Assembly: GCA_945876565.1 (NCBI GenBank)
Contig: CAMCOS010000008.1
Span: forward strand, 1-64,000
Length of the DNA: 64,000 nt
Direction of reading: 5' to 3'
Source of the DNA: Lautropia mirabilis
GTDB taxonomy: Bacteria > Pseudomonadota > Gammaproteobacteria > Burkholderiales > Burkholderiaceae_B
The translations under genes and the position numbers were made by a program. The first letter of the stretch is position 1; every line of letters starts with the position of its first letter. The notes beneath the pieces are model-generated. The model was not told where the DNA came from. It made no database searches and saw nothing but the letters and a program-made list of their open reading frames with translations. This document shows positions 54,176 through 63,309 of this stretch, piece after piece.

Positions 54176-55729
54176 ATGGCACTGCGGTCTACTCCAGCCT
54201 GGCAGACGTTTGCGCGGGCCATGCAGTCAGCACACGCTGATCCAGAGCAACTAAGAATCATTGAAGCAGGTCGGCTCACGCTTGACCTCAGCGCGCAACG
54301 AGATAGCCCCGACTTACGCCAAGCCGCCATCGGGCTATTGCAACAGGCGAAGTTCGAGCAGATTCGACAAGCTTTGTTTGACGGTGGCATTGTCAACCAA
54401 TCGGAGAACCGCCCAGCACTGCACACCGCACTGCGAGGCGGCAATGCACCCGAAGCCGTACGAGCATTAATTGCCGAACAACTCGCCCGCATGAAGCACT
54501 TTGTAGACGACGCCAATACGCGCAACCGATACAGAAATGTCGTGCACCTAGGGATCGGTGGCAGTGACTGGGGGCCGCGCATGGTTTGGCACAGCCTATG
54601 TGGCGTGAACAACAGACGCACTCTTCGCTTTGCTGCCAACATTGACGCACACGCCATCAGCGCAGCGCTCGATGGACTGGATCCGCGTGACACACTCGTG
54701 ATCGTTGCTTCAAAGTCATTCACCACCACCGAGACCATGACCAATGCCCGAGAGGCGCTTCAGTGGTTAAAGAACGGTGGCATCAAAAAACCACTTGAAC
54801 AAGTCGTGGCATTAACCGCCAATCCAAAGGCCGCCCTTGAGTTTGGTGTCAAACCCGAGCGGATTTTTGAGTTCTGGGACTGGGTAGGTGGACGATATTC
54901 GATCTGGTCAACCATCGGCTTACCAATTGCGTTGGGTCTGGGCTGGCGGGCATTCGAGGAACTGCTTGGGGGTGCTCATGAAATGGATCACCACTTCCAA
55001 AACGCCCCCATTGAAGACAACGCACCGGTTCAACTGGCACTGAACATGGTTGCCAACACCAGCGTGCTCGGTTTTACCTCGGAAGTCATTTGCCCATACG
55101 ATGCGCGGCTGACAGAGTTTGTGCCGTGGCTGCAGCAGCTACAAATGGAATCCCTAGGCAAAGCCGTAGACCAGCAAGGCAACGCGATTGATGTTTCAGT
55201 GAGCCCCGCGGTCTGGGGAATGCCTGGCACCGACAGCCAGCACACTTTCTTTCAATGGTTGCATCAAAGCCAGGGCGGCGCGCCAGTCGATTTTATTGTG
55301 TGCCTGCAGCCTGATCATCAACTATTGGAGCACCATAAACAGCTGCTGGCCAACTGTCTGGCGCAACGCGCCGCCTTGTGGCGCGGCAGGTCATCTCAGG
55401 CGTCCTTCGAAGACCTCAAACAACGCCACCCGCAGCCTCATGCCCAATGGTTGGCAAAGCACTGCGTGCACCCTGGCGGGCGTCCTTCGACATTGATCGT
55501 GTTACCCAAGCTAGATGCCCATCGACTAGGCGCACTGCTCGCCTTGTATGAGCACAAGGTGTTTGTGGCTGGTCTGATTTGGGGCTTAAACCCATTTGAT
55601 CAATGGGGCGTTGAGTTTGGCAAACACCTGGCACATCAATTAATGCAGAATGATCCAGAACAAACCAAGGATTTTGATGCATCGACCAGACATTGGCTAA
55701 GCGCCATTGTTCAAGCCACCAAGAACTAG
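54176..55729 (+). CDS. pgi: Glucose-6-phosphate isomerase
   Basis: Pgi interconverts glucose- and fructose-6-phosphate. The 517-residue protein has VHLGIGGSDWGPRMVWHSL (about 123-141), VIVASKSFTTTETMTNAREA (about 178-197), VGGRYSIWSTIGLPIALGLG (about 239-258), with the active-site Arg-Tyr-Ser, and FNPFDQWGVEFGKHLAHQLM-like NPFDQWGVEFGKHLA near 475, with the catalytic Lys. It forms a pair with the phosphohexomutase and converges with the DUF1275 gene 6 bp away. The normal E. coli length is about 549, so it is slightly short but complete in motifs. Confidence 0.96.
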   Translation: MALRSTPAWQTFARAMQSAHADPEQLRIIEAGRLTLDLSAQRDSPDLRQAAIGLLQQAKFEQIRQALFDGGIVNQSENRPALHTALRGGNAPEAVRALIAEQLARMKHFVDDANTRNRYRNVVHLGIGGSDWGPRMVWHSLCGVNNRRTLRFAANIDAHAISAALDGLDPRDTLVIVASKSFTTTETMTNAREALQWLKNGGIKKPLEQVVALTANPKAALEFGVKPERIFEFWDWVGGRYSIWSTIGLPIALGLGWRAFEELLGGAHEMDHHFQNAPIEDNAPVQLALNMVANTSVLGFTSEVICPYDARLTEFVPWLQQLQMESLGKAVDQQGNAIDVSVSPAVWGMPGTDSQHTFFQWLHQSQGGAPVDFIVCLQPDHQLLEHHKQLLANCLAQRAALWRGRSSQASFEDLKQRHPQPHAQWLAKHCVHPGGRPSTLIVLPKLDAHRLGALLALYEHKVFVAGLIWGLNPFDQWGVEFGKHLAHQLMQNDPEQTKDFDASTRHWLSAIVQATKN

Positions 55730-55735
55730 GTCAAC

Positions 55736-56392
55736 TTACTTTGCAGTGGCGTTACCCGTCTGGCTGTTCAATCCAGCAATAGCCAGCGTGGCTAAAGCGA
55801 TCGCTAACAAAAAAGCAAGCCGAATATCCGTAGCAACTGCCCAAGCCCCGATCACGACGCCCAGTAAGAAACCCAGCAGCGCAATAAACTTGTGCCAACT
55901 TATCCCACCCCGCCCGACCTGCATTGGGTAGTCCGCCAGGAAACTGGTAAGGGTCGATGTCATGACGTTGGTGGTAATCGTCACGCGTTTCGCAAGGTAC
56001 AACACCGCACTCTGAAAACCCATGTATAGCGCAGACAATGCAACGACTAGCCATCCTGCAACCGAGCCTGCCTTGACCGGGATGACCCAGACAATCAGTG
56101 TTGCTGCGGCAAGCATCCACCACGCTAGCCACAGGCCTCGGTGGCATGACCCGTCAAGACCTCGGATCTTAAGCATCACCCCCGCCAAAACAGCACCCAA
56201 TGAATAGCCGATCAATGGGTAGAGAAACACAGCAGCTTGCACATCGCTCGATAAGCCACCCAATGACACGCCCATCAGTATCAAATTGCCCGTCATCAAA
56301 CCAGCAAATGTGCCGCCTAGCGCCACAAAGCAAATCGCATCTACGATGCCACACACCACACAAATCAAAATGCCACTCACATTCGTTGACAT
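55736..56392 (-). CDS. DUF1275 (YoaK) family membrane protein
   Basis: A 218-residue integral membrane protein with six hydrophobic segments. GGTFAGLMTGNLILMGVSLG (about 28-47) is the DUF1275/YoaK signature, and MGFQSAVLYLAKRVTITTNV (about 124-143), followed by MTSTLTSF, is the second conserved block. The function is unknown; some relatives lie beside transporters or efflux genes. Start ATG 56392 is preferred over GTG 56398. It converges with pgi, and the region upstream is a decayed porin gene, so it is isolated. Confidence 0.83.
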   Translation of the reverse strand: MSTNVSGILICVVCGIVDAICFVALGGTFAGLMTGNLILMGVSLGGLSSDVQAAVFLYPLIGYSLGAVLAGVMLKIRGLDGSCHRGLWLAWWMLAAATLIVWVIPVKAGSVAGWLVVALSALYMGFQSAVLYLAKRVTITTNVMTSTLTSFLADYPMQVGRGGISWHKFIALLGFLLGVVIGAWAVATDIRLAFLLAIALATLAIAGLNSQTGNATAK

Positions 56393-56409
56393 GACCACTC
56401 TGCGCAGAC

Positions 56410-56965
56410 TTAAAAGGTGTAGGCCAGACCCATGCCGGCAACTTGGCTACGGGCAGTGCGCACCATCGCCTAGTTGTTCGCGATCGACGCATAGACATAA
56501 GCCGTTACATATGACGATATCGCATTTAAAAACGCGACACTAAGAACTTGCTGTGTCGCGGTCTGACCTGAAGCCGCGAGCGCGCCGCGTGGCTGCATGG
56601 CCTGCCATGAGAGGCTCGCTGTCCAGCTCTGACATAGTGGCACGGTAGCACCAAGGAATACAGATCTCGCGTTGTAGCCGTCTTGAAATCAGATCAGAGA
56701 ATCAGGCGTTGTTATCCCCAATCCGCGATCGGACTATGCTGAGCCAGGCAATTGGCCATCAAAAGCGCCATTTGAACTTTCACCAAGAATCAACGAGACG
56801 GCCGCAAGCTTCAAGTCATAGCGAGTACCTGCTAACCAAGCGCTTGGCCCTTTGTAGTTCAAACCTGTCGGTGTTGTCGCTGGTGCAATCGCTTGATCAT
56901 AGGCAGCCGCCAAAACCAGACCGCCACGCTCACTAATATCAAGTCGGTCGTTTCTGGCAGCACGC
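56410..56965 (-). pseudogene. Decayed outer-membrane porin (C-terminal part)
   Basis: One reading frame from about 56965 to the TAA at 56410-56412 encodes porin-like beta strands: GGLVLAAAYDQAIAP, AWLAGTRYDLKLAAVSLILG, YNARSVFLGATVPL, QQVLSVAFLNAISSYVTAYV, and a final SQVAGMGLAYTF ending in Phe, the outer-membrane sorting signal. In-frame stops interrupt it at 56734-56736 (TAG), 56689-56691 (TGA) and 56470-56472 (TAG), and the N-terminal part is absent. The frame is otherwise preserved, so decay by nonsense mutation is recent or slow. Family: Gram-negative 16-strand porins common in Burkholderiales. Confidence 0.8.
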
Positions 56966-56969
56966 ACAT

Positions 56970-57003
56970 AAAAAAAAGGCCCGAGACCTAATGGTATCGG
57001 GCC
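56970..57003 (-). terminator. Rho-independent terminator of the candidate sRNA
   Basis: Minus strand: GGCCCGA pairs with TCGGGCC (7 bp) plus three inner pairs ACC/GGT across one mismatch, followed by eight T (56970-56977). It is a near-ideal intrinsic terminator, and no intact gene ends upstream of it within 300 bp. Confidence 0.9.
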
Positions 57004-57076
57004 AAATCCACCAAAGGAGGAGGGTGGAGGAGACAATCTTGCCGAGTCGCTCTCGGACTTGCGTAACCTAGCAGTA

Positions 57077-57116
57077 TCAGACGCAATCAAGCGATATCAG
57101 ACGAAATCAGCCGAAA
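57077..57116 (-). repeat. Four tandem degenerate decamers
   Basis: On the plus strand TCAGACGCAA, TCAAGCGATA, TCAGACGAAA and TCAGCCGAAA follow in exact 10-bp register, with a weaker CTAGCAGTA before them. In RNA this gives repeated UCUGA/CUUGA-UxxCG units inside the candidate sRNA. The 10-bp period equals one helical turn, so protein binding to DNA is an alternative. Confidence 0.75.
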
Positions 57117-57190
57117 TTTTTTGCCGGTTTCTTGATGTGGCTTATTCGGGAAACTACCAACACTGGTACGGTTTAGCGACACACTGCTGA

Positions 57191-57218
57191 ACTATACCAG
57201 AAAATTTGTGCGATGCAA
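57191..57218 (-). promoter_or_regulatory. Promoter of the candidate sRNA
   Basis: Minus strand: TTGCAT (57213-57218), 16-bp spacer, TATAGT (57191-57196) preceded by TG one base upstream (TGGTATAGT, extended -10). Transcription should start near 57184-57185. No start codon with a long frame follows, which supports an RNA gene. Confidence 0.7.
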
Positions 57219-57310
57219 GATAATTTCACCGATCCCCTATGAAGAGAGGGGGAAATGAAGTCAAAGCATCACCACTCAAGCCTAAGTTTTAAGAATTTTA
57301 TTTTGTAGAA

Positions 57311-57982
57311 CTAAATGTAGTAAGCACTTTTAGTCATAACTTTAGATATTAATTTCATAACGCTTGGTATCGGAAACGGTAGTTCAACACCACCATGTCG
57401 CTGCGCAGTTCGCCGATGCTCAATCTCATCATCGCGCATCTGCGTGATGATCTTACGTGAACGCTCATCGCCCTGTGGCAGCAACTTCAAGTGATCATTT
57501 AAATGAGCCTCCACCTGGCGCTCTGTTTCAGCCATGAAGCCCAGGTTGTAACGCTCACCAGCACGGCTGGCGATAAGCCCAAGCGCAAACGAACCGGCGT
57601 ACCAGACTGGATTGAAGAGGCTCACCCTGCTGTTGACCTCTTTTAGGCGATCCTGGCACCAAACCAAATGATCAACCTCTTCGCGCGCGGCCTTGCGCAA
57701 CAGCGCTTTGGTCTGCTCCCGCTCCACCGCCAAGGCCTGACCACGATACAAAGCTTGCGCACAAACTTCGCCGACATGATTAATACGCATTAATCCAGCC
57801 ACATGACGCTGTTGCGGTGGCGTCAGTGACTCAGGCGCCTCGCTCGAGATGCGCCCAGCGGGGTTGGGCCTAGAGGCAACGGCTGCACCAGACAAGACCT
57901 GCAAGGCCACGGACGCCTCACCAATGATCTGATCGAGCAAGCCCTCGCTGCGGCGCATGAGACGTCGGTTCAATGTCGTCAT
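57311..57982 (-). CDS. coq7: Demethoxyubiquinone hydroxylase Coq7
   Basis: Coq7 (di-iron) performs the late C6/C5 hydroxylation of ubiquinone synthesis. The 223-residue protein has ligands in GLMRINHVGEVCAQALYRGQ (about 62-81), KAAREEVDHLVWCQDRLKEV (about 97-116), ETERQVEAHLNDHL (about 150-163) and MRDDEIEHRRTAQRHGG (about 182-198): E, ExxH, E and ExxH in order. It is the bacterial stand-alone version. It stands alone, 90 bp upstream of the sRNA promoter (no terminator between) and 150 bp from a 14-bp minisatellite that precedes the divergent OsmC-like gene. Confidence 0.96.
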   Translation of the reverse strand: MTTLNRRLMRRSEGLLDQIIGEASVALQVLSGAAVASRPNPAGRISSEAPESLTPPQQRHVAGLMRINHVGEVCAQALYRGQALAVEREQTKALLRKAAREEVDHLVWCQDRLKEVNSRVSLFNPVWYAGSFALGLIASRAGERYNLGFMAETERQVEAHLNDHLKLLPQGDERSRKIITQMRDDEIEHRRTAQRHGGVELPFPIPSVMKLISKVMTKSAYYI

Positions 57983-58137
57983 AATTCTTGGCTTCCTGTA
58001 TCTTGAGTTTGCTGTGCAAAATTATCGACTCGGCGCTGCAATGCCACCTCGATATGACCAGTGCCCAAGGCATAATCGCCAGCCAATGATTACCCGATCT
58101 CATTTTAGTCGCCGACTGACTAGCAACCAAGCTTAAC

Positions 58138-58235
58138 CCCGACACCTTTACCTCGACACCTTTACCTCGACACCTTTACCCCGACACCTTTACCTCGACA
58201 CCTTTACCTCGACACCTTTACCTCGACATCCCACC
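58138..58235 (+). repeat. 14-bp minisatellite (six copies plus a partial)
   Basis: CTCGACACCTTTAC is repeated head to tail at 58138, 58152, 58166, 58180, 58194 and 58208, with C instead of T at the second position in copies 1 and 4, and a decayed seventh copy to 58235. It sits between divergent coq7 and the OsmC-like gene, ending 53 bp before the latter's ATG. Near-identity suggests recent slippage. It has no spacers, so it is not a CRISPR array. Confidence 0.95.
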
Positions 58236-58288
58236 GCCTCAAAAGGCTATCATTGATGACATTACAAAAGCTTTCAGGAAGATCAAAC

Positions 58289-58732
58289 ATGCAGTGCACA
58301 GTTCAATGGGGCGGCCCCGATGGCATGCTGTTCATCGGAAAGACTGGAACAGGCCACATCGCCGCCATGGATGGGGCGCCAGACGGTGGTGGCCACAACT
58401 TGGCACCGAGACCCATGGAAATGGTGCTGCTCGGCACAGGTGGGTGCACCGCATACGACGTTGTGCTGATCCTCAAGCGCGGACGTCATACAGTCACCGG
58501 CTGCGACGTGGCATTAAGCGCCGAGCGCGCGCAGACCGACCCAAAAGTATTCACAAAAATCCACTTTGCTTTTACCGTGAGCGGTCACGGCCTGACTCAA
58601 CAGGCAGTCGAGCGCGCGGTCAAGTTGTCCCACGAGAAATATTGCTCGGCGTCCGCCATGCTCGCCGGCACCGCTGAAATGACTTGGTCAGTAGAAATCC
58701 TCGACAGCAAGCAACCGCTGGTAAGCGAGTAG
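58289..58732 (+). CDS. OsmC-family peroxiredoxin-like protein
   Basis: A 147-residue OsmC/Ohr-fold protein. [20 protein letters not shown] (about 44-63) carries the first conserved Cys, and [19 protein letters not shown] (about 120-138) the second, matching the two-Cys thiol peroxidase site of OsmC-like (YhfA group) proteins. It probably reduces organic peroxides or binds hydrophobic ligands; the exact substrate is unknown. Start 58289 follows AGGAAGA; an upstream in-frame ATG at 58253 lacks such a site. It is 6 bp ahead of thyA, so they may be co-transcribed. The minisatellite lies in its upstream region. Confidence 0.88.
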   Translation: MQCTVQWGGPDGMLFIGKTGTGHIAAMDGAPDGGGHNLAPRPMEMVLLGTGGCTAYDVVLILKRGRHTVTGCDVALSAERAQTDPKVFTKIHFAFTVSGHGLTQQAVERAVKLSHEKYCSASAMLAGTAEMTWSVEILDSKQPLVSE

Positions 58733-58737
58733 GCGCA

Positions 58738-59532
58738 ATGAACCAGTATGAAACGCTCATGCGCCATGTCTATGAAAATGGCCTCGATAAGTCCGACCGC
58801 ACCGGCACCGGCACACGCTCCCTATTTGGTCACCAAATGCGGTTTGATCTCTCCAAAGGCTTCCCGCTAGTAACCACAAAGAAATTGCACACCCGCAGTA
58901 TCTTTGTCGAGTTGCTATGGTTTTTACGTGGTGACTCAAACGTCAAATGGCTACAAGACCGCAACGTAACCATCTGGGATGAATGGGCCAAGGCTGATGG
59001 TGACCTCGGACCGATATATGGCGTGCAATGGCGATCATGGCCTGCGCCTGATGGCAATCAGATTGATCAAATCAGCCAGGTCGTCGAACAAATTAAAACC
59101 AACCCTGATTCGCGTCGCCTGATTGTCTCGGCCTGGAACGTCGGCTTGATCCCGGAGATGGCTCTGCCGCCCTGTCATGCTTTTTTTCAGTTTTACGTGG
59201 CTCAAGGCAGACTGTCGTGCCAGCTTTATCAGCGCAGTGCCGATATTTTTCTGGGTGTGCCATTTAACATTGCCAGCTACGCCTTGCTTACACACATGAT
59301 CGCGCAGCAAACCGACCTAGAGGTTGGCGATTTCATCTGGACTGGCGGTGATTGCCACCTCTACAACAACCACTTCGAACAAGTGCAGCTGCAGCTTGCC
59401 AGAGAGCCCTACCCATACCCAACTCTAACAATCACCAGAAAACCCTCGAGTATTTTTGATTACGAACTCGAGGACTTCATGATCGAGAATTACCAGTTCC
59501 ACCCTCATATCAAGGCACCAGTGGCAGTATGA
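58738..59532 (+). CDS. thyA: Thymidylate synthase
   Basis: ThyA makes dTMP from dUMP with methylene-THF. From ATG 58738 it has 264 residues, exactly the E. coli length. [20 protein letters not shown] (about 17-36) is the N-terminal phosphate loop, [20 protein letters not shown] (about 143-162) holds the catalytic Cys, [20 protein letters not shown] (about 165-184) binds dUMP. A longer in-frame reading from 58684 lies inside the OsmC-like gene and is rejected. It overlaps folA by 4 bp (ATGA), coupling the two folate-cycle enzymes. Confidence 0.98.
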   Translation: MNQYETLMRHVYENGLDKSDRTGTGTRSLFGHQMRFDLSKGFPLVTTKKLHTRSIFVELLWFLRGDSNVKWLQDRNVTIWDEWAKADGDLGPIYGVQWRSWPAPDGNQIDQISQVVEQIKTNPDSRRLIVSAWNVGLIPEMALPPCHAFFQFYVAQGRLSCQLYQRSADIFLGVPFNIASYALLTHMIAQQTDLEVGDFIWTGGDCHLYNNHFEQVQLQLAREPYPYPTLTITRKPSSIFDYELEDFMIENYQFHPHIKAPVAV

Positions 59533-60014
59533 CCGTCGTTTCATTAATCGTGGCCTACAGCCGTAATCGGGTCATTGGCAAAGACAACCAGTTACCGTGG
59601 AAGCTCCCGGCCGATCTGGCTCACTTCAAACGTCAAACGCTGGGCAAGCCCATCATCATGGGCAAAAAAACTTGGGTATCGCTTGGTCGCCCACTGCCGG
59701 GACGGCTAAACATTGTGGTCAGCCGTTCCGGTGTTGGTGACTTCACAGGCGCCCAGCTCGTGGACTCGATTGACAGCGCATTTGCACTCGCGAGCAACGT
59801 TCCAGAGGTTTGCATCATCGGTGGTGCTCAACTGTATAAAGATTCGCTAGAACGCGTGGATCGGATTATTGCCACGGAAATTGACATCGAGATAGACGGT
59901 GATGCATTTTTCCCGGCATTAGACCCAAAAATTTGGGTTGAGACTGATCGCCAGTCTCAACCCCCAGATAATAACCTTCGCTACGACTTCGTTGAGTACC
60001 GCCGCAAGCCTTAA
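59529..60014 (+). CDS. folA: Dihydrofolate reductase
   Basis: FolA regenerates tetrahydrofolate after thymidylate synthesis. The 161-residue protein has [20 protein letters not shown] (about 9-28) including the Met20-loop region, [20 protein letters not shown] (about 29-48; Asp of the active site in PADLAHFK), [20 protein letters not shown] and [13 protein letters not shown] (about 98-110). It overlaps the thyA stop (ATGA) and the convergent gcvP stop by 4 bp. The serine/glycine-derived one-carbon units come from GcvTHP encoded next door on the other strand. Confidence 0.97.
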   Translation: MTVVSLIVAYSRNRVIGKDNQLPWKLPADLAHFKRQTLGKPIIMGKKTWVSLGRPLPGRLNIVVSRSGVGDFTGAQLVDSIDSAFALASNVPEVCIIGGAQLYKDSLERVDRIIATEIDIEIDGDAFFPALDPKIWVETDRQSQPPDNNLRYDFVEYRRKP

Positions 60015-62887
60015 TTGACTTGCGCGTATTCACTAACGGGTGGGCATGCACACACCAGATTGCGATCACCCCACGCATTATCAACCCGGGCAACCGGCGG
60101 CCAGTATTTGCTTTGCACCAAGCTTGCCACAGGAAACCCTGCTTCTTGTCGGCTGTAGTCATGATGCCAGTGCGCTGCCATCAACATGTGCGCTGTATGC
60201 GGCGCATTCTTGAGCACATTGTCGTTGGGATCGCGTTGGCCTTTGGCAACCTGCTCAATTTCATGGCGAATGGAAATCATGGCATCGACAAAACGGTCAA
60301 GTTCAGCCAGTCCTTCAGACTCAGTCGGCTCAACCATTAAGGTGCCAGCCACAGGAAATGACATGGTCGGGGCATGAAAACCATAATCCATCAATCGCTT
60401 GGCGATGTCTTCGGCTGAAATACCTGTCTCATCCTTGATTGGGCGCAGATCCAGAATGCACTCATGCGCGATGCGCCCGCCCTTACCTGTGTAGAGAATG
60501 GGGTAATAGGGCGCCAGGCGAGTCGCCACATAATTGGCATTCAAAATCGCCACCTCGGTTGCCTCGCGCAAGCCCTCAGGCCCCATCAACAGGATATAGG
60601 CCATCGAGATCGGCAGAATGCTGGCTGAGCCATAAGGGGCAGCACTAACCGGGCCCACAGGGGCATCTGACGGTAACCGTCCGCTGGTTTGCACCACGCC
60701 CGGCAAGAACGGCGCCAGGTGAGCACGACAAGCCACAGGACCCACGCCCGGTCCGCCACCACCGTGAGGAATACAAAAGGTCTTGTGCAGATTCAAGTGG
60801 GAAACGTCTGAACCAAACTTGCCTGGCTGAGCAACACCAACCATCGCGTTCATGTTGGCGCCATCCATGTAAACCTGGCCACCCGCCGCATGCACGAGCT
60901 CACAAATCTCGGTGATTGCCTCTTCGAACACACCATGCGTGGATGGATAAGTCACCATCAAGGCAGCAACCCGATCGCCAGCCTCAGCAATACATTGCTT
61001 CAGGTGATCAACGTCGACGTTGCCCAGCGAGTCAGCACGAACCACCACCACATCCATGCCAACCATGTTGGCTGAGGCTGGGTTGGTGCCATGGGCAGAC
61101 TCGGGGATCAAACATACATTGCGGTGGTGGTCGCCGCGTGAACGGTGATAGGCACGAATGGCCAGCAGACCTGCGTACTCGCCCTGGGCACCAGAGTTAG
61201 GCTGCAAGCTGACCGCGTCATAACCCGTGATTTCACACAGGTACGCCGATAAACGATCGATCAAGACCTGATACCCTTTGGTCTGATTAGCAGGCGCCAA
61301 TGGGTGCATATTGGCAAACTCAGGCCAGGTGACCGGAATCATTTCGACCGTGGCATTGAGCTTCATGGTGCATGAACCCAGCGGTATCATGGTGCGATCG
61401 AGTGCCAGATCCTTATCGCTAAGCCGACGCAGATAACGCAGCATATCGGTCTCAGACTGAATGCTAGAGAACACCTCGTGCGTGAGAGTCTCACCTTGAC
61501 GAGCGACCAAACAGGAAATGCCTGGCAATTCGTCACCTTCAGGCCAGACTGCTTGAGCCTGCTTGCCAAACACTGAAGCAAACACTGCCAACAACCCCCT
61601 GACGTCATCGTCCCGAACGGTTTCATCCAGTGAAAGCGCAAGCTCATGCTGGCTAACCTGGCGAAAGTTCATGCCCGCTTTTTCTGCGGCGGCATGCACC
61701 GCTGCAGTTTTATCGCCTGTTTGAATAAGCAGCGTGTCAAAGAACCCCTGGTTGACCACGTTCAGGCCCAGTTGCTCAAGCCCGGCCCGCACAGCAGCGC
61801 AGTGCTGATGAACACGACGCGCAATGGCCTTCAGGCCAGCGGGACCATGCCACAACGCATACATGCTAGCCATAACCGCCAACAACACCTGCGCCGTACA
61901 GATATTGGATGTCGCCTTCTCACGGCGGATGTGCTGCTCGCGCGTCTGCAAAGCCAGGCGCAAGGCTGGATTGCCCATGGCGTCGCGCGATACGCCCACC
62001 AGACGACCCGGCATGTGACGCTTGAACGCATCCTTGCAACTCATAAACGCAGCGTGCGGACCGCCAAATCCCATGGGCACACCAAATCGCTGTGCCGAGC
62101 CGATGGCGATATCAGCCCCCCAGTTGCCAGGCGCTTCTAGCAAAGTGAGCGCCAACAAATCAGTGGCGCATACCACCACACCATCCTGTGCATGAATCTC
62201 TTGGGTCAGTGCACGGTAGTCGACCACATCCCCAAACGTGTGCGGGTACTGCAGCAGCACGCCGAAGCATGACGGGACGCCCGAGGCCTCATTGGCCATG
62301 ACCAACTCAATACCCAGACCCTCGGCACGCGTCTTGACCACCTCAATGGTTTGCGGATGGCAGTTAATCGACACAAAAAATGGACGGTCCTTGTGTCGGG
62401 TCACCCGCCACGCCAGCGTCATGGCCTCAGCAGCTGCCGTACCCTCATCAAGCAGTGACGCATTGGCGATATCAAGACCCGTCAAATCGGCAACCATGGT
62501 CTGGAAATTCAGGATGGCTTGAAGCCTGCCCTGAGCAATTTCGGGCTGATAAGGCGTGTAAGCCGTGTACCAAGCCGGGTTCTCCAGAATATTGCGCAAG
62601 ATAACATTGGGTGTGTGAGTGCCGTAGTAGCCCTGCCCGATATAGCTGCGCATCACCTGATTCTGGCTGGCAATTTGCTTGAGTTCGGCCAAAACAGCTG
62701 GCTCATCCTTTGGGGCCGGCAAATCCAGCAAACCAGATAGGTGGATGTCGGTTGGCACCACGGTACGCATAAGCGTCTGTACGCTATCCACACCAATGGT
62801 TGCGAGCATCTTCTGGCGGTCAGTTTGGCCAGGGCCAATATGGCGCGCGATGAAGGCGCCAGCTGTATCGGTCGTCGGTGATGTCAT
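60011..62887 (-). CDS. gcvP: Glycine dehydrogenase (decarboxylating), P-protein
   Basis: GcvP decarboxylates glycine and passes the aminomethyl group to lipoyl-GcvH. The 958-residue single-chain form has both halves: an N-terminal half from [20 protein letters not shown] to about 440, and the C-terminal catalytic half with [20 protein letters not shown] (about 498-517) and the PLP Lys in [20 protein letters not shown] (about 710-729). [11 protein letters not shown] and [10 protein letters not shown] are also conserved. It begins 3 bp after gcvH and closes the gcvTHP operon. It converges with folA, stop codons overlapping. Confidence 0.98.
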   Translation of the reverse strand: MTSPTTDTAGAFIARHIGPGQTDRQKMLATIGVDSVQTLMRTVVPTDIHLSGLLDLPAPKDEPAVLAELKQIASQNQVMRSYIGQGYYGTHTPNVILRNILENPAWYTAYTPYQPEIAQGRLQAILNFQTMVADLTGLDIANASLLDEGTAAAEAMTLAWRVTRHKDRPFFVSINCHPQTIEVVKTRAEGLGIELVMANEASGVPSCFGVLLQYPHTFGDVVDYRALTQEIHAQDGVVVCATDLLALTLLEAPGNWGADIAIGSAQRFGVPMGFGGPHAAFMSCKDAFKRHMPGRLVGVSRDAMGNPALRLALQTREQHIRREKATSNICTAQVLLAVMASMYALWHGPAGLKAIARRVHQHCAAVRAGLEQLGLNVVNQGFFDTLLIQTGDKTAAVHAAAEKAGMNFRQVSQHELALSLDETVRDDDVRGLLAVFASVFGKQAQAVWPEGDELPGISCLVARQGETLTHEVFSSIQSETDMLRYLRRLSDKDLALDRTMIPLGSCTMKLNATVEMIPVTWPEFANMHPLAPANQTKGYQVLIDRLSAYLCEITGYDAVSLQPNSGAQGEYAGLLAIRAYHRSRGDHHRNVCLIPESAHGTNPASANMVGMDVVVVRADSLGNVDVDHLKQCIAEAGDRVAALMVTYPSTHGVFEEAITEICELVHAAGGQVYMDGANMNAMVGVAQPGKFGSDVSHLNLHKTFCIPHGGGGPGVGPVACRAHLAPFLPGVVQTSGRLPSDAPVGPVSAAPYGSASILPISMAYILLMGPEGLREATEVAILNANYVATRLAPYYPILYTGKGGRIAHECILDLRPIKDETGISAEDIAKRLMDYGFHAPTMSFPVAGTLMVEPTESEGLAELDRFVDAMISIRHEIEQVAKGQRDPNDNVLKNAPHTAHMLMAAHWHHDYSRQEAGFPVASLVQSKYWPPVARVDNAWGDRNLVCACPPVSEYAQVN

Positions 62888-62890
62888 GAT

Positions 62891-63271
62891 TTAACCCGCG
62901 TCAACAACCGCCTGATAAGCGGCAGCGTCAAGCAACCCGTCAATATCTGTCATGTTGACTGGCTTGAATTTATAAATCCAGGTGCCATAGGGGTCACCGT
63001 TGATACTTTCCGGCGCGTCGTTCAAAGAACCGTTAAATTCCACCACTTCGCCATCCATGGGCGCATAGATGTCTGAGGCGGCTTTGACTGACTCCACCAC
63101 ACCGGCCGTTTCACCGGCCTTGAGCTTGGCGCCCACACGGACATCCCCGACAAACACCAGGTCACCCAATTGATCCTGCGCCGTGTCAGTAATGCCGACT
63201 AGCAGAAGGTCTCCTTGAGGAAGAATCCACTCATGAGAGGAGACATATTTACGATCGTTCGGAATGCTCAT
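62891..63271 (-). CDS. gcvH: Glycine cleavage system H protein
   Basis: GcvH carries the aminomethyl group on a lipoyl-lysine between P, T and L proteins. The 126-residue protein has YVSSHEWILPQGDLLLVGIT (about 9-28), VFVGDVRVGAKLKAGETAGV (about 40-59; quoted core GDVRVGAKLKAGE) and VESVKAASDIYAPMDGEVVE (about 60-79), where the Lys of ESVKAAS is the lipoylation site. It lies between gcvT (38 bp) and gcvP (3 bp). The L protein gene is not in the window. Confidence 0.98.
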   Translation of the reverse strand: MSIPNDRKYVSSHEWILPQGDLLLVGITDTAQDQLGDLVFVGDVRVGAKLKAGETAGVVESVKAASDIYAPMDGEVVEFNGSLNDAPESINGDPYGTWIYKFKPVNMTDIDGLLDAAAYQAVVDAG

Positions 63272-63309
63272 TCAATTCTCCGCAAACACTGCTTGATTAA
63301 ACACATTTC

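Larger units (their letters stand above)
56968..57185 (-). ncRNA. Candidate small RNA with decamer repeats and CCUCC motifs
   Basis: A self-contained unit of about 218 nt: a promoter (57191-57218), no gene, and a strong terminator. The RNA would contain a UACCA-GUGU-UGGUA hairpin near its 5' end, four tandem 10-nt units (57077-57116), a CCGAG-AGCGA-CUCGG hairpin (57043-57057) and a C-rich single-stranded run with two CCUCC copies and UCCUCC-type context (57016-57032), the reverse of Shine-Dalgarno sites. C-rich CCUCC loops are used by several regulatory RNAs to bind ribosome-binding sites. I do not recognise the family. It may be a trans-acting sRNA, or the leader of the ruined porin gene downstream. 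Ends are estimates. Confidence 0.62.

Noticed and set aside
56966-57090. Minus-strand frame continuing from the porin pseudogene into the sRNA unit
   Set aside because: Its first part reads through the terminator and the C-rich run, giving Pro/Ser-rich residues unlike a porin; the unit is better explained as RNA.
58138-58235. CRISPR array
   Set aside because: The 14-bp units are contiguous, without unique spacers, and no cas genes are near.
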